Shown piece after piece: positions 10,036-16,740 of a DNA stretch of 16,740 nucleotides (position 1 is the stretch's first letter; every line of letters begins with the position of its first letter). Below the pieces are notes generated by a model that made no database searches, was not told the DNA's origin, and saw only the letters and a program-made list of their open reading frames with translations. The position numbers were made by a program, and so were the translations under genes. The stretch lies in assembly GCA_025201865.1 (NCBI GenBank), contig MU603178.1, forward strand, positions 1-16,740, in the 5' to 3' direction. The DNA comes from Ramicandelaber brevisporus (lineage: Eukaryota > Kickxellomycota > Ramicandelaberales > Ramicandelaberaceae).

Positions 10036-11556
10036 TTAAAAGTGGATAGCCTTGCCGTGGGCAGCCATGCATGCCTCCTTGAAAGCCTCGGAGAGGGTTG
10101 GGTGAGCATGGCAAGTGCGGGCAACATCCTCGGACGACGCACCGTACTCGAGAGCGAGAACGGCCTCAGCAATCATCTCGCCGGCGTTGGGGCCAATGAT
10201 GTGGACACCAAGGATGCGGTCGGTCTTCTTGTCGGTGATGACCTTGATGGTGCCCTCGGTGTCGCCGTTGGCCTTGGCGCGGGAGTTGGCCAGGAATGGG
10301 AAGGAGCCAATCGCGTACTCGACGCCGCTCTTCTTGATATCCTCCTCGGTGCGGCCAACCCAGGCAACCTCCGGGTGGGTGTAGATGACAGACGGGATGG
10401 CATCGTAGTTAACGTGGCCATGGCCGCCAGCAATGTACTCAACGGCAGCAATGCCCTCTTCCTCGGCCTTGTGGGCAAGCATAGCGCCAGTGGTGACGTC
10501 GCCAATGACACGGATGTGTGGGACGTTGGTGCGGAGCTCGGACTGCATTGTGACACGGCCGCGCTCATCCTTGGCGACACCAACGTTCTCGAGACCCAGG
10601 TTATCGGTAACTGGGCGGCGGCCAATGGCAACCAGAACAACGTCAGCCTCAAGGGCCTCGGCGTTGCCACCGGCAGCAGCCTCGACGTTCAGGGTGACCT
10701 TGCCGGTCTTGTCGTTCTTGACGGCGTTGATGACCTTGGTGCTGAGCTTGAACTTGAGGCCCTGCTTGGTAAGAGTCTTCTGGAACTGCTTGGCGAGCTC
10801 GCCGTCCATGCCGGCACCAACGGCGCCGAGGTACTCCACAAAGGTCACGTCGGCACCCAGGCGGCTCCAGACAGAGCCAAGCTCAAGACCAATGACACCA
10901 GCGCCAATGACGATCATCTTTTCTGGAACCTTCTCGAGGGACAGAGCACCGGTGGAGGTAACAATCTGCTTCTCGTCAATCTCAATGCCTGGGAATGGAG
11001 TTGGCTCAGAGCCAGTGGCAATGATGATGTTCTTTGCCTTGATGTTCTGGACACCAGCGCCACCGAGAAGCTCGACCTGGATGTCGTTTGGACCAGTAAG
11101 CTTGCCGTGGCCCTTGATGTAGGTGACCTTGTTCTTCTTGAAGAGACCCTCGATGCCGCGAGTCAGGCCATTGACGGTAGACTCCTTGCGCTTCATCATG
11201 GCACCCAGGTTGAGACGGACATTGTCGACCTCAATACCGCGAGACTTGAAGTCGTGCTGGGCAGTGTGCAGAAGGTGCGAGTCGTTCAGCAGAGCCTTTG
11301 ATGGGATGCATCCAACATTCAGGCAAGTGCCGCCAAGGGCACCACGGCGCTCAATGCAGGCGGTCTTCAGGCCAAGCTGGGCGGCCTTGATGGCTGCAAC
11401 ATAGCCACCTGGGCCACCGCCGATAACGACAACGTCGTGTTCCTCGGCAGCCGCGGCAGATGCGAGACCACGGCGTGCAACAAACGCTGAAGATGAGCGC
11501 GCGGCAACGGTGTTAAGGGCAGCGCTTGCAGGCAGACGAACGAAGGCACGCAGCAT
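10036..11556 (-). CDS. LPD1: Dihydrolipoyl dehydrogenase, mitochondrial (E3)
   Basis: A 506-aa flavoprotein that reoxidises dihydrolipoamide with NAD+ in the pyruvate, 2-oxoglutarate and branched-chain dehydrogenase complexes and as glycine-cleavage L-protein. Residues 1-35 are an Arg/Ala/Ser-rich mitochondrial presequence. The FAD-binding motif GGGPGG is at 46-51, the redox disulfide C78/C83 in GGTCLNVGC, the NAD-binding GAGVIG at 218-223, the second FAD contact GDV at 352-354, and the dimer-interface catalytic pair H485/E490 in HAHPTLSE. All key residues are intact and length is typical. Codons are strongly C/G-ending, as expected for high expression, which also creates a long spurious ORF on the opposite strand. 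It shares a divergent upstream region with TIM44 and converges on KGD4, its physical partner. Confidence 0.98.
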   Translation of the reverse strand: MLRAFVRLPASAALNTVAARSSSAFVARRGLASAAAAEEHDVVVIGGGPGGYVAAIKAAQLGLKTACIERRGALGGTCLNVGCIPSKALLNDSHLLHTAQHDFKSRGIEVDNVRLNLGAMMKRKESTVNGLTRGIEGLFKKNKVTYIKGHGKLTGPNDIQVELLGGAGVQNIKAKNIIIATGSEPTPFPGIEIDEKQIVTSTGALSLEKVPEKMIVIGAGVIGLELGSVWSRLGADVTFVEYLGAVGAGMDGELAKQFQKTLTKQGLKFKLSTKVINAVKNDKTGKVTLNVEAAAGGNAEALEADVVLVAIGRRPVTDNLGLENVGVAKDERGRVTMQSELRTNVPHIRVIGDVTTGAMLAHKAEEEGIAAVEYIAGGHGHVNYDAIPSVIYTHPEVAWVGRTEEDIKKSGVEYAIGSFPFLANSRAKANGDTEGTIKVITDKKTDRILGVHIIGPNAGEMIAEAVLALEYGASSEDVARTCHAHPTLSEAFKEACMAAHGKAIHF

Positions 11557-11664
11557 AGATGGGAGGGGGATCTGGAGGTGTTGCTTTCGAGGTTTTGTAA
11601 AGATTATATCGCGTGAGGTGGTGTTGCTTCAAGTCACGGAACGAACGAGCAAACGCGGTGGACA

Positions 11665-11688
11665 CAATCGAGCAATTGAGCAATCGAG
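11665..11688. repeat. Three tandem CAATYGAG 8-mers
   Basis: The units are CAATCGAG, CAATTGAG and CAATCGAG, head to tail, about 110 bp upstream of the LPD1 start codon. Exact 8-bp periodicity in a promoter suggests either binding sites or simple slippage. Confidence 0.8.
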
Positions 11689-11857
11689 CGGTCGAACTTG
11701 TGGGTGGGAAAAAATAAAAGGTGAGGAAAATTGGATGTCATGTCATGTAGCTCGGTATCGGATGATAAGGCATTGTCCACGATGTGAACAGCCGTGCTAT
11801 TACATGTTCATTATTGTGCCTTCATGGCCACCATTGCACTTGTGTCGATTTGCTATT

Positions 11858-11879
11858 ACAATTGCAATTGCAATTGCAG
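11858..11879. repeat. ATTGCA hexamer array
   Basis: A head-to-tail run of three ATTGCA units flanked by partial units. The phase CAATTG is self-complementary, so the array reads nearly the same on both strands. It lies about 160 bp upstream of the TIM44 start codon. Confidence 0.8.
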
Positions 11880-12038
11880 TGAAAGTGAAAGTGGTGGATG
11901 TTGTTGGAAGTGTGGAAAACGGAAGTTGTTCCCGAAAGTTTTGTCAATTTCTGTCATTTCCGACCCAAAAAAAACAACAACAGCAACAGCAACAGCATCA
12001 GCATCAGCATCAGCAACTTCAACTTCAATCAGCCCGTC

Positions 12039-12217
12039 ATGTGGTCGTTGAGTCTACGTACAAGCAGCCGCCAGGTAGCCTTGAACAGAGCGCTGGCAGC
12101 TCCGGTCACTGCATCGGTCTATCGCAGACTGCCAATGAACAGTGTCGCAGCAGTTCAGTATGGCAGATCTAGATTCTACTCGGATAGATCAGACAACAAG
12201 GATTCGGCTGATCAACA

Positions 12218-12248
<31 letters not shown>

Positions 12249-13526
12249 GATCAACAGCAACAGCAGCAGGACCAGCAGAAGCAGCAGCGCAGGAAGAGAC
12301 AGCCAGACCCAGAGGATATGCCACAGATGAGCCCAGCCGCTCGTTTCATGGAGTCTATCAGGCAACAAATCAAAGAGAACCGAGACTTTCAACAGAACCT
12401 TAAGCTGCTTTCCGATGAGTCCGACAAACTGGCGGAGAGCGATGCCATGAAGAGAGCCAAGGAGGCCAGCGATGCAGCTGGCAAGACGTTGTCGGCTGGT
12501 GGCGAGGCATTGAAGTCGGCGGCATCTGCTGTCGGCGGCGCTGTTTCTGCCGGTGCCAAAGTTGTGGGCGACAGTGCAGTTGGTCAGGCCACCGCCGCTG
12601 CTGCTCGCAAGACCGCCGAAGTCGTTGACAAGGCAACTGAGCCGATTCGTGAACACCCGGCTGTCAAGGCTGCGGCTGAGAATGTGTCTCAAGTCATCAG
12701 CGAGCACAGCTCAGTGTATGGTGGATTCCGGACCAAGGAGGAGCGTCGCAAGGCTCGCGACCGCCTGCGTGCTGCCAGAGCGGATCCAACCTCTCGGGCT
12801 GCCCGTCTCCGTGCCATGTCCGTGCCAGAGAATGCCGAAGCTGGTGAGAGTGTGGTGTTGCACAAGGACTCCAAGTGGAAGCAGAGCTGGGACAAGTTCA
12901 AGGACAACAGCTCGATGATGCAGGGCCTGTTCAGTGCTCGCAAGTCGTACGAGGAGAGCGAGAACCCAGTGGTTGAGTTCACTCGGTCAATTACCGATAA
13001 GATGTCAAGCATCTACAGCGCCATCTTTGATGAAACTGAGACCGCCACCACAATCAGGGCATTCAAGGCCATTGATCCTGGCTTTGTTCTGGACGACTTT
13101 ATGGCTGAGCTGCGCGAGTTCATTCTGCCCGAGATCATTGAGGCTTATCTGCACAACGACATTGTGACACTCAAGGAATGGTGCTCAGAGGCGACATTTA
13201 GCGTCTTGTCCGCCACCCATTCATCCATGGTCCAACAGGGTCTCATCAGCGACTCTCGCATTCTCGACCTGCGCCAGGTTGACCTCTCTGCAGCCAAGGT
13301 ACTCGAGAACGACGTTCCAGTGCTGGTCCTTTCGTTCAACACTCAGGAAGTGGCACTGTTCCGCAACGCCAAGACCGGCGAAATTGCCTTTGGCCGTGAA
13401 GACCACATTGAGCGTGTCTTCTATGCTGCCGTTTTTACACTCCAAGCCGACGATCTGGATAACCCAGTCACTAATGGCTGGCGTCTCATTGACATTGCCA
13501 AGCAGGGTTCTCGTGCCACTTGGTAA
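12039..13526 (+). CDS. TIM44: Mitochondrial import inner membrane translocase subunit TIM44
   Basis: A 495-aa protein. Tim44 is the matrix-side peripheral subunit of the TIM23 complex that anchors mitochondrial Hsp70 to the import channel. Residues 1-48 are a presequence rich in Arg/Ser without acids, ending near RSRFYS. A Gln-rich stretch (59-83) follows, not part of the core family. Residues 100-290 are charged and helical, the Hsp70/TIM-binding half, including an Ala-rich helix (about 140-215). Residues 300-492 are the Tim44 C-terminal domain (about YSAIFDETE through NGWRLIDIA), which contacts cardiolipin membranes and TIM23. The ATG at 12039 is chosen because it starts the presequence; the frame extends upstream to 11898, but through simple repeats. 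Length is slightly above the 430-460 aa norm, explained by the Gln tract. Confidence 0.92.
12213..12287 (+). repeat. CAG/CAA tract encoding a Gln-rich linker in TIM44
   Basis: The run codes for Q12-D-Q6-D-Q2-K-Q2 directly after the predicted presequence cleavage region. It is an interrupted CAG/CAA tract, unlike the pure one in KGD4. Confidence 0.9.
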
Positions 13527-13754
13527 GCAAAACAACAACGGTAATAGCAATAGCAACAGCAAGGCTACTAGTTTTCTTCAAAATAAGATACAAATGAAAT
13601 CTATTAACGATTTGAACACATTCCATTACTCTTCCCCCCTCCACTACTACTACTATATGCATCATCATTAATGATGGTGATGATTTCTTTCTTTTTAAAT
13701 AACTATTACACACATTGCTTCTGCATTATATTGGTTTGAATAGAGCAACAATTC
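13527..13754. terminator. Convergent 3' region between TIM44 and uS14m
   Basis: A 228-bp spacer between two facing stop codons. It starts with a short A/C-rich repeat (about 13528-13562), then AT-rich sequence with a CATCATCATTAATGATGG near-palindrome (about 13661-13678) that could form a small hairpin. It presumably provides 3' ends for both transcripts. Confidence 0.4.
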
Positions 13755-14057
13755 TTACCATGATGCCTTGGTAACACCAGGAAGTTCTCCAAGCAATGCC
13801 TTCTTGCGGAAAATGATACGAGAGATACCGAACGAGTTGATGACACCACGAGCACGGCCAGTCTCGAGACATCTGTTGTGAATGCGAGATGGCACGGCTT
13901 CCAGCGGCACACGGTTCAGGGCGAGCTGTGCAGCCATGCGAGTACGCATAGGCAGAGTGGCGTTGCGAGCGATATACCGGTAAACACAGCGGGTCATCTC
14001 CCACTGAGCAACGGCCTGTCGTGCTTTGATGTCACGGATAATGGCATAGCGGCCCAT
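13755..14057 (-). CDS. MRP2: Mitochondrial small-subunit ribosomal protein uS14m
   Basis: A 100-aa member of the uS14 family, part of the head of the mitochondrial small ribosomal subunit near the decoding region. The diagnostic second half is NRCLETGRARGV (61-72), then FGISRIIFRKKALLGELPGVTKASW, matching the uS14 pattern NRC...GR.RG....F..SR..FR......G.LPG..KA.W. The first half (IARNATLPMRTRMAAQL) matches fungal Mrp2. It is the cysteine-poor type: only C24 and C63 are present, so no zinc ribbon. No cleavable presequence is obvious; the basic N-terminus may serve as an uncleaved signal. Length is normal. It is divergent from the proteasome beta-1 gene and convergent with TIM44. Confidence 0.95.
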   Translation of the reverse strand: MGRYAIIRDIKARQAVAQWEMTRCVYRYIARNATLPMRTRMAAQLALNRVPLEAVPSRIHNRCLETGRARGVINSFGISRIIFRKKALLGELPGVTKASW

Positions 14058-14251
14058 GGCTGTCTAGTTCAGGTGATACTGCTGTTGCTGTTGCTGTTGC
14101 TGCTGTTACTCGTTTTGGTTGATCTGCTCGATTTTTAAGTTTTTTTTTTGCTGGTTGTTTTTTCTCTTTGCGAGTTGGCTTCACCTTGAGTTACATAGCC
14201 AGTACGCGTCATCAGCAAGAACAACAATAACAATAACAATCAATCAGAGCG
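14058..14251. promoter_or_regulatory. Divergent promoter region between uS14m (-) and proteasome beta-1 (+)
   Basis: Only 194 bp separate the two start codons. On the uS14m side lies a CAG/CAA-type repeat (GCTGTT units on the top strand, about 14079-14107), probably in its 5' UTR. On the other side is a CAATAA/CAACAA-rich leader (about 14219-14244). A T-rich stretch at 14139-14164 lies between. Confidence 0.5.
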
Positions 14252-14902
14252 ATGCAGGCACTCAAATCGGGCGAGCAGAACCTCGGAACGTCCATTATGG
14301 CGGTCCAGTTTGACGGCGGTGTTATTATCGGTGCGGATTCGCGAACCACGTCTGGTGCTTATATCGGAAACCGCGTCACGGACAAGCTCACCAAAGTGCA
14401 CGACCGCATCTACTGCTGCCGGTCGGGCAGTGCAGCCGATACTCAGGCCATTGCCGACATTGTCCACTACTACCTGCAGTCGTACGCTGCGGAGCACAAC
14501 GGCACCGGCACTGAGCCAACGACGCGCGTCGCTGCCAACATTTTTAAGGACTTGTGCTACACCAACAAGGATGCCCTGTCTGCTGGTATCATTGTCGCTG
14601 GCTGGGATAAGCACACTGGAGGATCCGTCTATAACATTCCACTTGGCGGCTCTCTCCACAAGCAGAGCTTTGCAATTGGCGGCAGTGGCTCCACGTACAT
14701 TTACGGTTATTGCGACTCAGAGTTCAAAGAAGGCATGAGCAAAGATGAGTGCATTGAATTTACGAAGAATGCGCTCGCGCTGGCAATGTCGCGCGATGGC
14801 TCTTCCGGCGGTGTCATTCGCCTTGCCATCATCACCAAAGATGGCGTCGAGAGGCTTATAATTCCAGGCGACAACTTGCCTCGTTTCTATGAAACCCAGT
14901 AG
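14252..14902 (+). CDS. PRE3: 20S proteasome catalytic subunit beta-1 (caspase-like)
   Basis: A 216-aa Ntn-hydrolase subunit of the 20S proteasome core, providing the caspase-like (post-acidic) activity. The propeptide is 12 residues and ends in G12; autocleavage exposes T13 as mature Thr1. In mature numbering the catalytic set D17 (GADSR) and K33 (TDKLTK) is present, and R45 in [11 protein letters not shown] is the S1-pocket arginine giving specificity for acidic residues. Later motifs GGS, GSGST(Y)IYGYCD and MSRDGSSGG are as expected for beta-1. The protein appears intact and active and of normal length. The ATG at 14252 gives a short propeptide like that of yeast Pre3. The gene converges on an unidentified gene 65 bp downstream. 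Confidence 0.97.
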   Translation: MQALKSGEQNLGTSIMAVQFDGGVIIGADSRTTSGAYIGNRVTDKLTKVHDRIYCCRSGSAADTQAIADIVHYYLQSYAAEHNGTGTEPTTRVAANIFKDLCYTNKDALSAGIIVAGWDKHTGGSVYNIPLGGSLHKQSFAIGGSGSTYIYGYCDSEFKEGMSKDECIEFTKNALALAMSRDGSSGGVIRLAIITKDGVERLIIPGDNLPRFYETQ

Positions 14903-14967
14903 ACAGCAATGAACGCATCAATCATGTTGTTGTTTTAAACAGCCTTTAAGGGAATCTATTTAAAACA

Positions 14968-15582
14968 CTAATTAAAGGAATTAGCCAGTGAAATGATAGC
15001 AGCGGCCATCTCTTTAACCGATAGAGATGTTACGATTTTACTTGGTGCACCACGTGGGTTCACATACGGTAAAATGTGCTTGACTTGATGATCCATTAAG
15101 TCACCTCTGCATCTGTCGCTCATGAGTACAAATGTGACAGTGTCGGTTACGGTGATAGCAGAGCTGTTGTCATAGCAGCCGCGGATGAACACGCTCTCGA
15201 TATTTGTCTCGCTTTGGATGATGAATGACCAATTGCCATTGAAGCTAAACTCAACTTGACCATCGCATTCATTTACGGCTACACCCATTGAATACAAGCA
15301 CTGTAGAGTGTGCAAAGCTGCATCGGTACTGCGAACATTAAACCATAGCACAGCGTTGATATTGATGCATTCTACAAACTGTGGAATCTCAATCGCTTCC
15401 GGCACTTTGACACGAGCGAGTTTTCTCTTTACTGCAGGCTGCTTGGCCTTATCGGCACCTGAACACGACGCCATTTCACTGAGAGCAAGCTGCCATCCAA
15501 CAGAGCGATCATCTCTAGAGCACGCCGTTATCTGACGCCCCATACTGTGTGCTCTCATGCGCATATATTCGGCAATATTCAT
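14968..15582 (-). CDS. Unrecognised 204-aa protein
   Basis: I do not recognise this protein. It has a normal amino-acid mix and no transmembrane segment. Residues 45-59 are rich in Lys/Arg (KRK within it) and could be a nuclear localisation signal. Residues 65-203 look like one compact alpha/beta domain with alternating hydrophobic strands (INAVLWFNV, QVEFSFNGNWSFII, SVFIRG, TVTFVLMSD) and helices at DAALHTLQCLYSMG and VKEMAAAIISLAN. An in-frame ATG at 15474 (M37) is an alternative start giving 168 aa; residues 1-36 look less structured. It lies 78 bp downstream of SKI8 on the same strand and converges on PRE3. No competing ORF on either strand looks better, and it is the only explanation for this 615-bp stretch. 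Confidence 0.75.
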   Translation of the reverse strand: MNIAEYMRMRAHSMGRQITACSRDDRSVGWQLALSEMASCSGADKAKQPAVKRKLARVKVPEAIEIPQFVECININAVLWFNVRSTDAALHTLQCLYSMGVAVNECDGQVEFSFNGNWSFIIQSETNIESVFIRGCYDNSSAITVTDTVTFVLMSDRCRGDLMDHQVKHILPYVNPRGAPSKIVTSLSVKEMAAAIISLANSFN

Positions 15583-15660
15583 GATCGAGCTTGTTTCAAA
15601 AAAAAAAAGAAAGACGACAACAACAGTAGTTGACTGTGCATAAAAAGAAAATGAGTTATC

Positions 15661-16740
15661 TTACGCAGCCATCGGGTCGTAAAACTGAATACGGGCATCG
15701 TCACCAACAGACACAATGCGCTCATTCAAGCCTCCGCCACGAGCTTGTGAAGTGTTGGCAAACGCAACATCCCAAACAGCCTCCGAATGCCGGTCAAGAG
15801 TGTCAATGCATTGCCGTGCGCCAATGTCCCAAATCTTGACAGTGCGATCGGATGAGCAGGATGCAATTATATCGCCTCCGCTTCCTCCGCCGCTCAGTCC
15901 ATTCAGCGATGACGGAGGTGCCGCAGCCGAGAGACTCGTGACTTTACCCGAATGTCCAGAGAGCGAGGCTACGATTGTGCCTCCATGAGCCCTGTTGTCG
16001 TAAACGTTGATACGGCCATCCTCAGCACCAGAATAGATGAGAAACTGATTGCGCTGCTGAGATGTCTGTGGAGCCGAGCATGCAACTGCACGGACAGGAA
16101 GTGCGTGGCCCGCAAATCGATGGACCATTGTGGCAGTTTCAACGTCGAACTGGGCTACCATTCCGTTGCGGAAACCTGCAATGATTGATTTGCCGCCATC
16201 GGGAGTATACGACGCAGACATGACCATTGGCTGCCGACTTGCCAGTGCTGCCGATGATGAGCTTGATCCGGCAATGTTGACCATATCGGTTGGGGCGAGA
16301 TGAGCCGCAAGCTGTCCAGATTCCACCGACCAAATGCCAATACCTCCGTTGCGAGAACCCGATGCAATGAACTTCTCATCTGGGGACATTACCAGCTTCC
16401 ATATTCCCTGATATCCACCGTTGCTGCTGTTTCCAGAGCCAGATGTATTGGCTTCATTACGTTTTGATGCATCGCGAGTGTCAATGTTGCGCAACATCTG
16501 ACCGCTAACAAGATCCCACACAACAACACGCTGGTCAAGCGATGCCGATGCGGCAAGAGTGCCAGCTTTGTTGATGACAACGCTAGTTACGCCTAGCCGA
16601 TGTGGGCCAGAGAGCGTGTGGATAAGCTCGAGAGTGTCCGTGTTCCAGACACGCACGGACTCGTCGACGGAGGCGGTGACCAGCCTGGAGGCGTCGCCGG
16701 CCCACGCCACGCTCCAGATCGCGTCGTCGTGGGCGTTCTC
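15661..16740 (-). CDS. SKI8: WD40 protein SKI8/WDR61 (5' partial at right edge)
   Basis: The last 359 codons of a WD40 beta-propeller. The frame is open to the right edge; the GTG at 16710 is internal. The first visible residues, AHDDAIWSVAW, match the start of repeat 1 in WDR61/Ski8, so only a short N-terminus is missing. Seven blades are visible, ending in VRVWN, VVVWDL, IGIWSV, VAQFDV, INVYDN, VKIWDI and IQFYDP; the C-terminal SVGDDARIQFYDPMAA also resembles WDR61. Ski8 holds the Ski2-Ski3-Ski8 complex that feeds mRNA to the cytoplasmic exosome; in yeast it also acts with Spo11 in meiotic recombination, and in animals with Paf1C. Ser/Gly-rich loops interrupt several blades. Confidence 0.88.
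   Translation of the reverse strand, partial: ENAHDDAIWSVAWAGDASRLVTASVDESVRVWNTDTLELIHTLSGPHRLGVTSVVINKAGTLAASASLDQRVVVWDLVSGQMLRNIDTRDASKRNEANTSGSGNSSNGGYQGIWKLVMSPDEKFIASGSRNGGIGIWSVESGQLAAHLAPTDMVNIAGSSSSSAALASRQPMVMSASYTPDGGKSIIAGFRNGMVAQFDVETATMVHRFAGHALPVRAVACSAPQTSQQRNQFLIYSGAEDGRINVYDNRAHGGTIVASLSGHSGKVTSLSAAAPPSSLNGLSGGGSGGDIIASCSSDRTVKIWDIGARQCIDTLDRHSEAVWDVAFANTSQARGGGLNERIVSVGDDARIQFYDPMAA

Larger units (their letters stand above)
11557..12038. promoter_or_regulatory. Divergent promoter region between LPD1 (-) and TIM44 (+)
   Basis: This 482-bp region lies between two divergent start codons for mitochondrial proteins, so it probably holds both promoters. Visible structure: three tandem 8-mers CAATYGAG (11665-11688), a short ATGTC tandem (11735-11749), an ATTGCA hexamer array (11858-11879) and a CAA/CAG/CATCAG tract (about 11974-12016) in the TIM44 leader. 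A continuous ORF crosses it, but its reading is repetitive and overlaps both genes, so I treat it as non-coding. Confidence 0.6.

Noticed and set aside
10021-11301. A 426-codon open frame on the + strand opposite LPD1
   Set aside because: It is the mirror of a strongly biased, GC-rich LPD1 coding strand. Its product is a repetitive Leu/Val/Gly/Asp-rich sequence with no recognisable domain, while the minus-strand frame has every E3 motif.
11510-12172. A 220-codon + frame spanning the LPD1 start, the intergenic region and the TIM44 start
   Set aside because: It overlaps both real genes out of frame and consists largely of translated simple repeats (Gln/His and Ile/Ala/Val runs).

Overview
The window looks like nuclear DNA of a fungus with a compact, intron-poor genome. 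Clues are a KGD4/Ymr31-type 2-oxoglutarate dehydrogenase subunit, an Spt23/Mga2-like IPT factor, TIM44, a fungal-type mitochondrial uS14 and long single-exon genes with short spacers. Abundant CAG/CAA tracts and lack of introns would fit an early-diverging lineage such as Kickxellomycotina, but that placement is a weak inference.

Layout, left to right: the acidic C-terminal end of an unidentified gene (+); cytosolic-type acetyl-CoA acetyltransferase (+); a small hotdog-fold thioesterase with a probable mitochondrial presequence (+); APC2, the cullin-like subunit of the anaphase-promoting complex (+), whose frame is broken by an exact 79-bp tandem duplication; a long Gln/Asn/Ser-rich IPT transcription factor related to Spt23/Mga2 but ending right after the IPT domain (+); KGD4 (+), tail to tail with dihydrolipoyl dehydrogenase LPD1 (-); TIM44 (+), divergent from LPD1; mitochondrial ribosomal protein uS14m (-), divergent from proteasome beta-1 (+); an unrecognised 204-aa protein (-); and the SKI8/WDR61 WD40 gene (-), which runs off the right edge.

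The genes are mostly conserved housekeeping genes with no common operon-like logic. The main exception is 9637-14057, where four consecutive genes encode mitochondrial proteins. The first two, KGD4 and LPD1, are physical partners: KGD4 tethers E3 (LPD1) to the 2-oxoglutarate dehydrogenase core. I saw no tRNA or rRNA genes, transposons, CRISPR arrays or phage genes. The points most worth checking are the APC2 duplication, the KGD4/LPD1 pairing, the short form of the Spt23/Mga2-like factor and the unrecognised 204-aa protein. I see no convincing undescribed multi-gene system.
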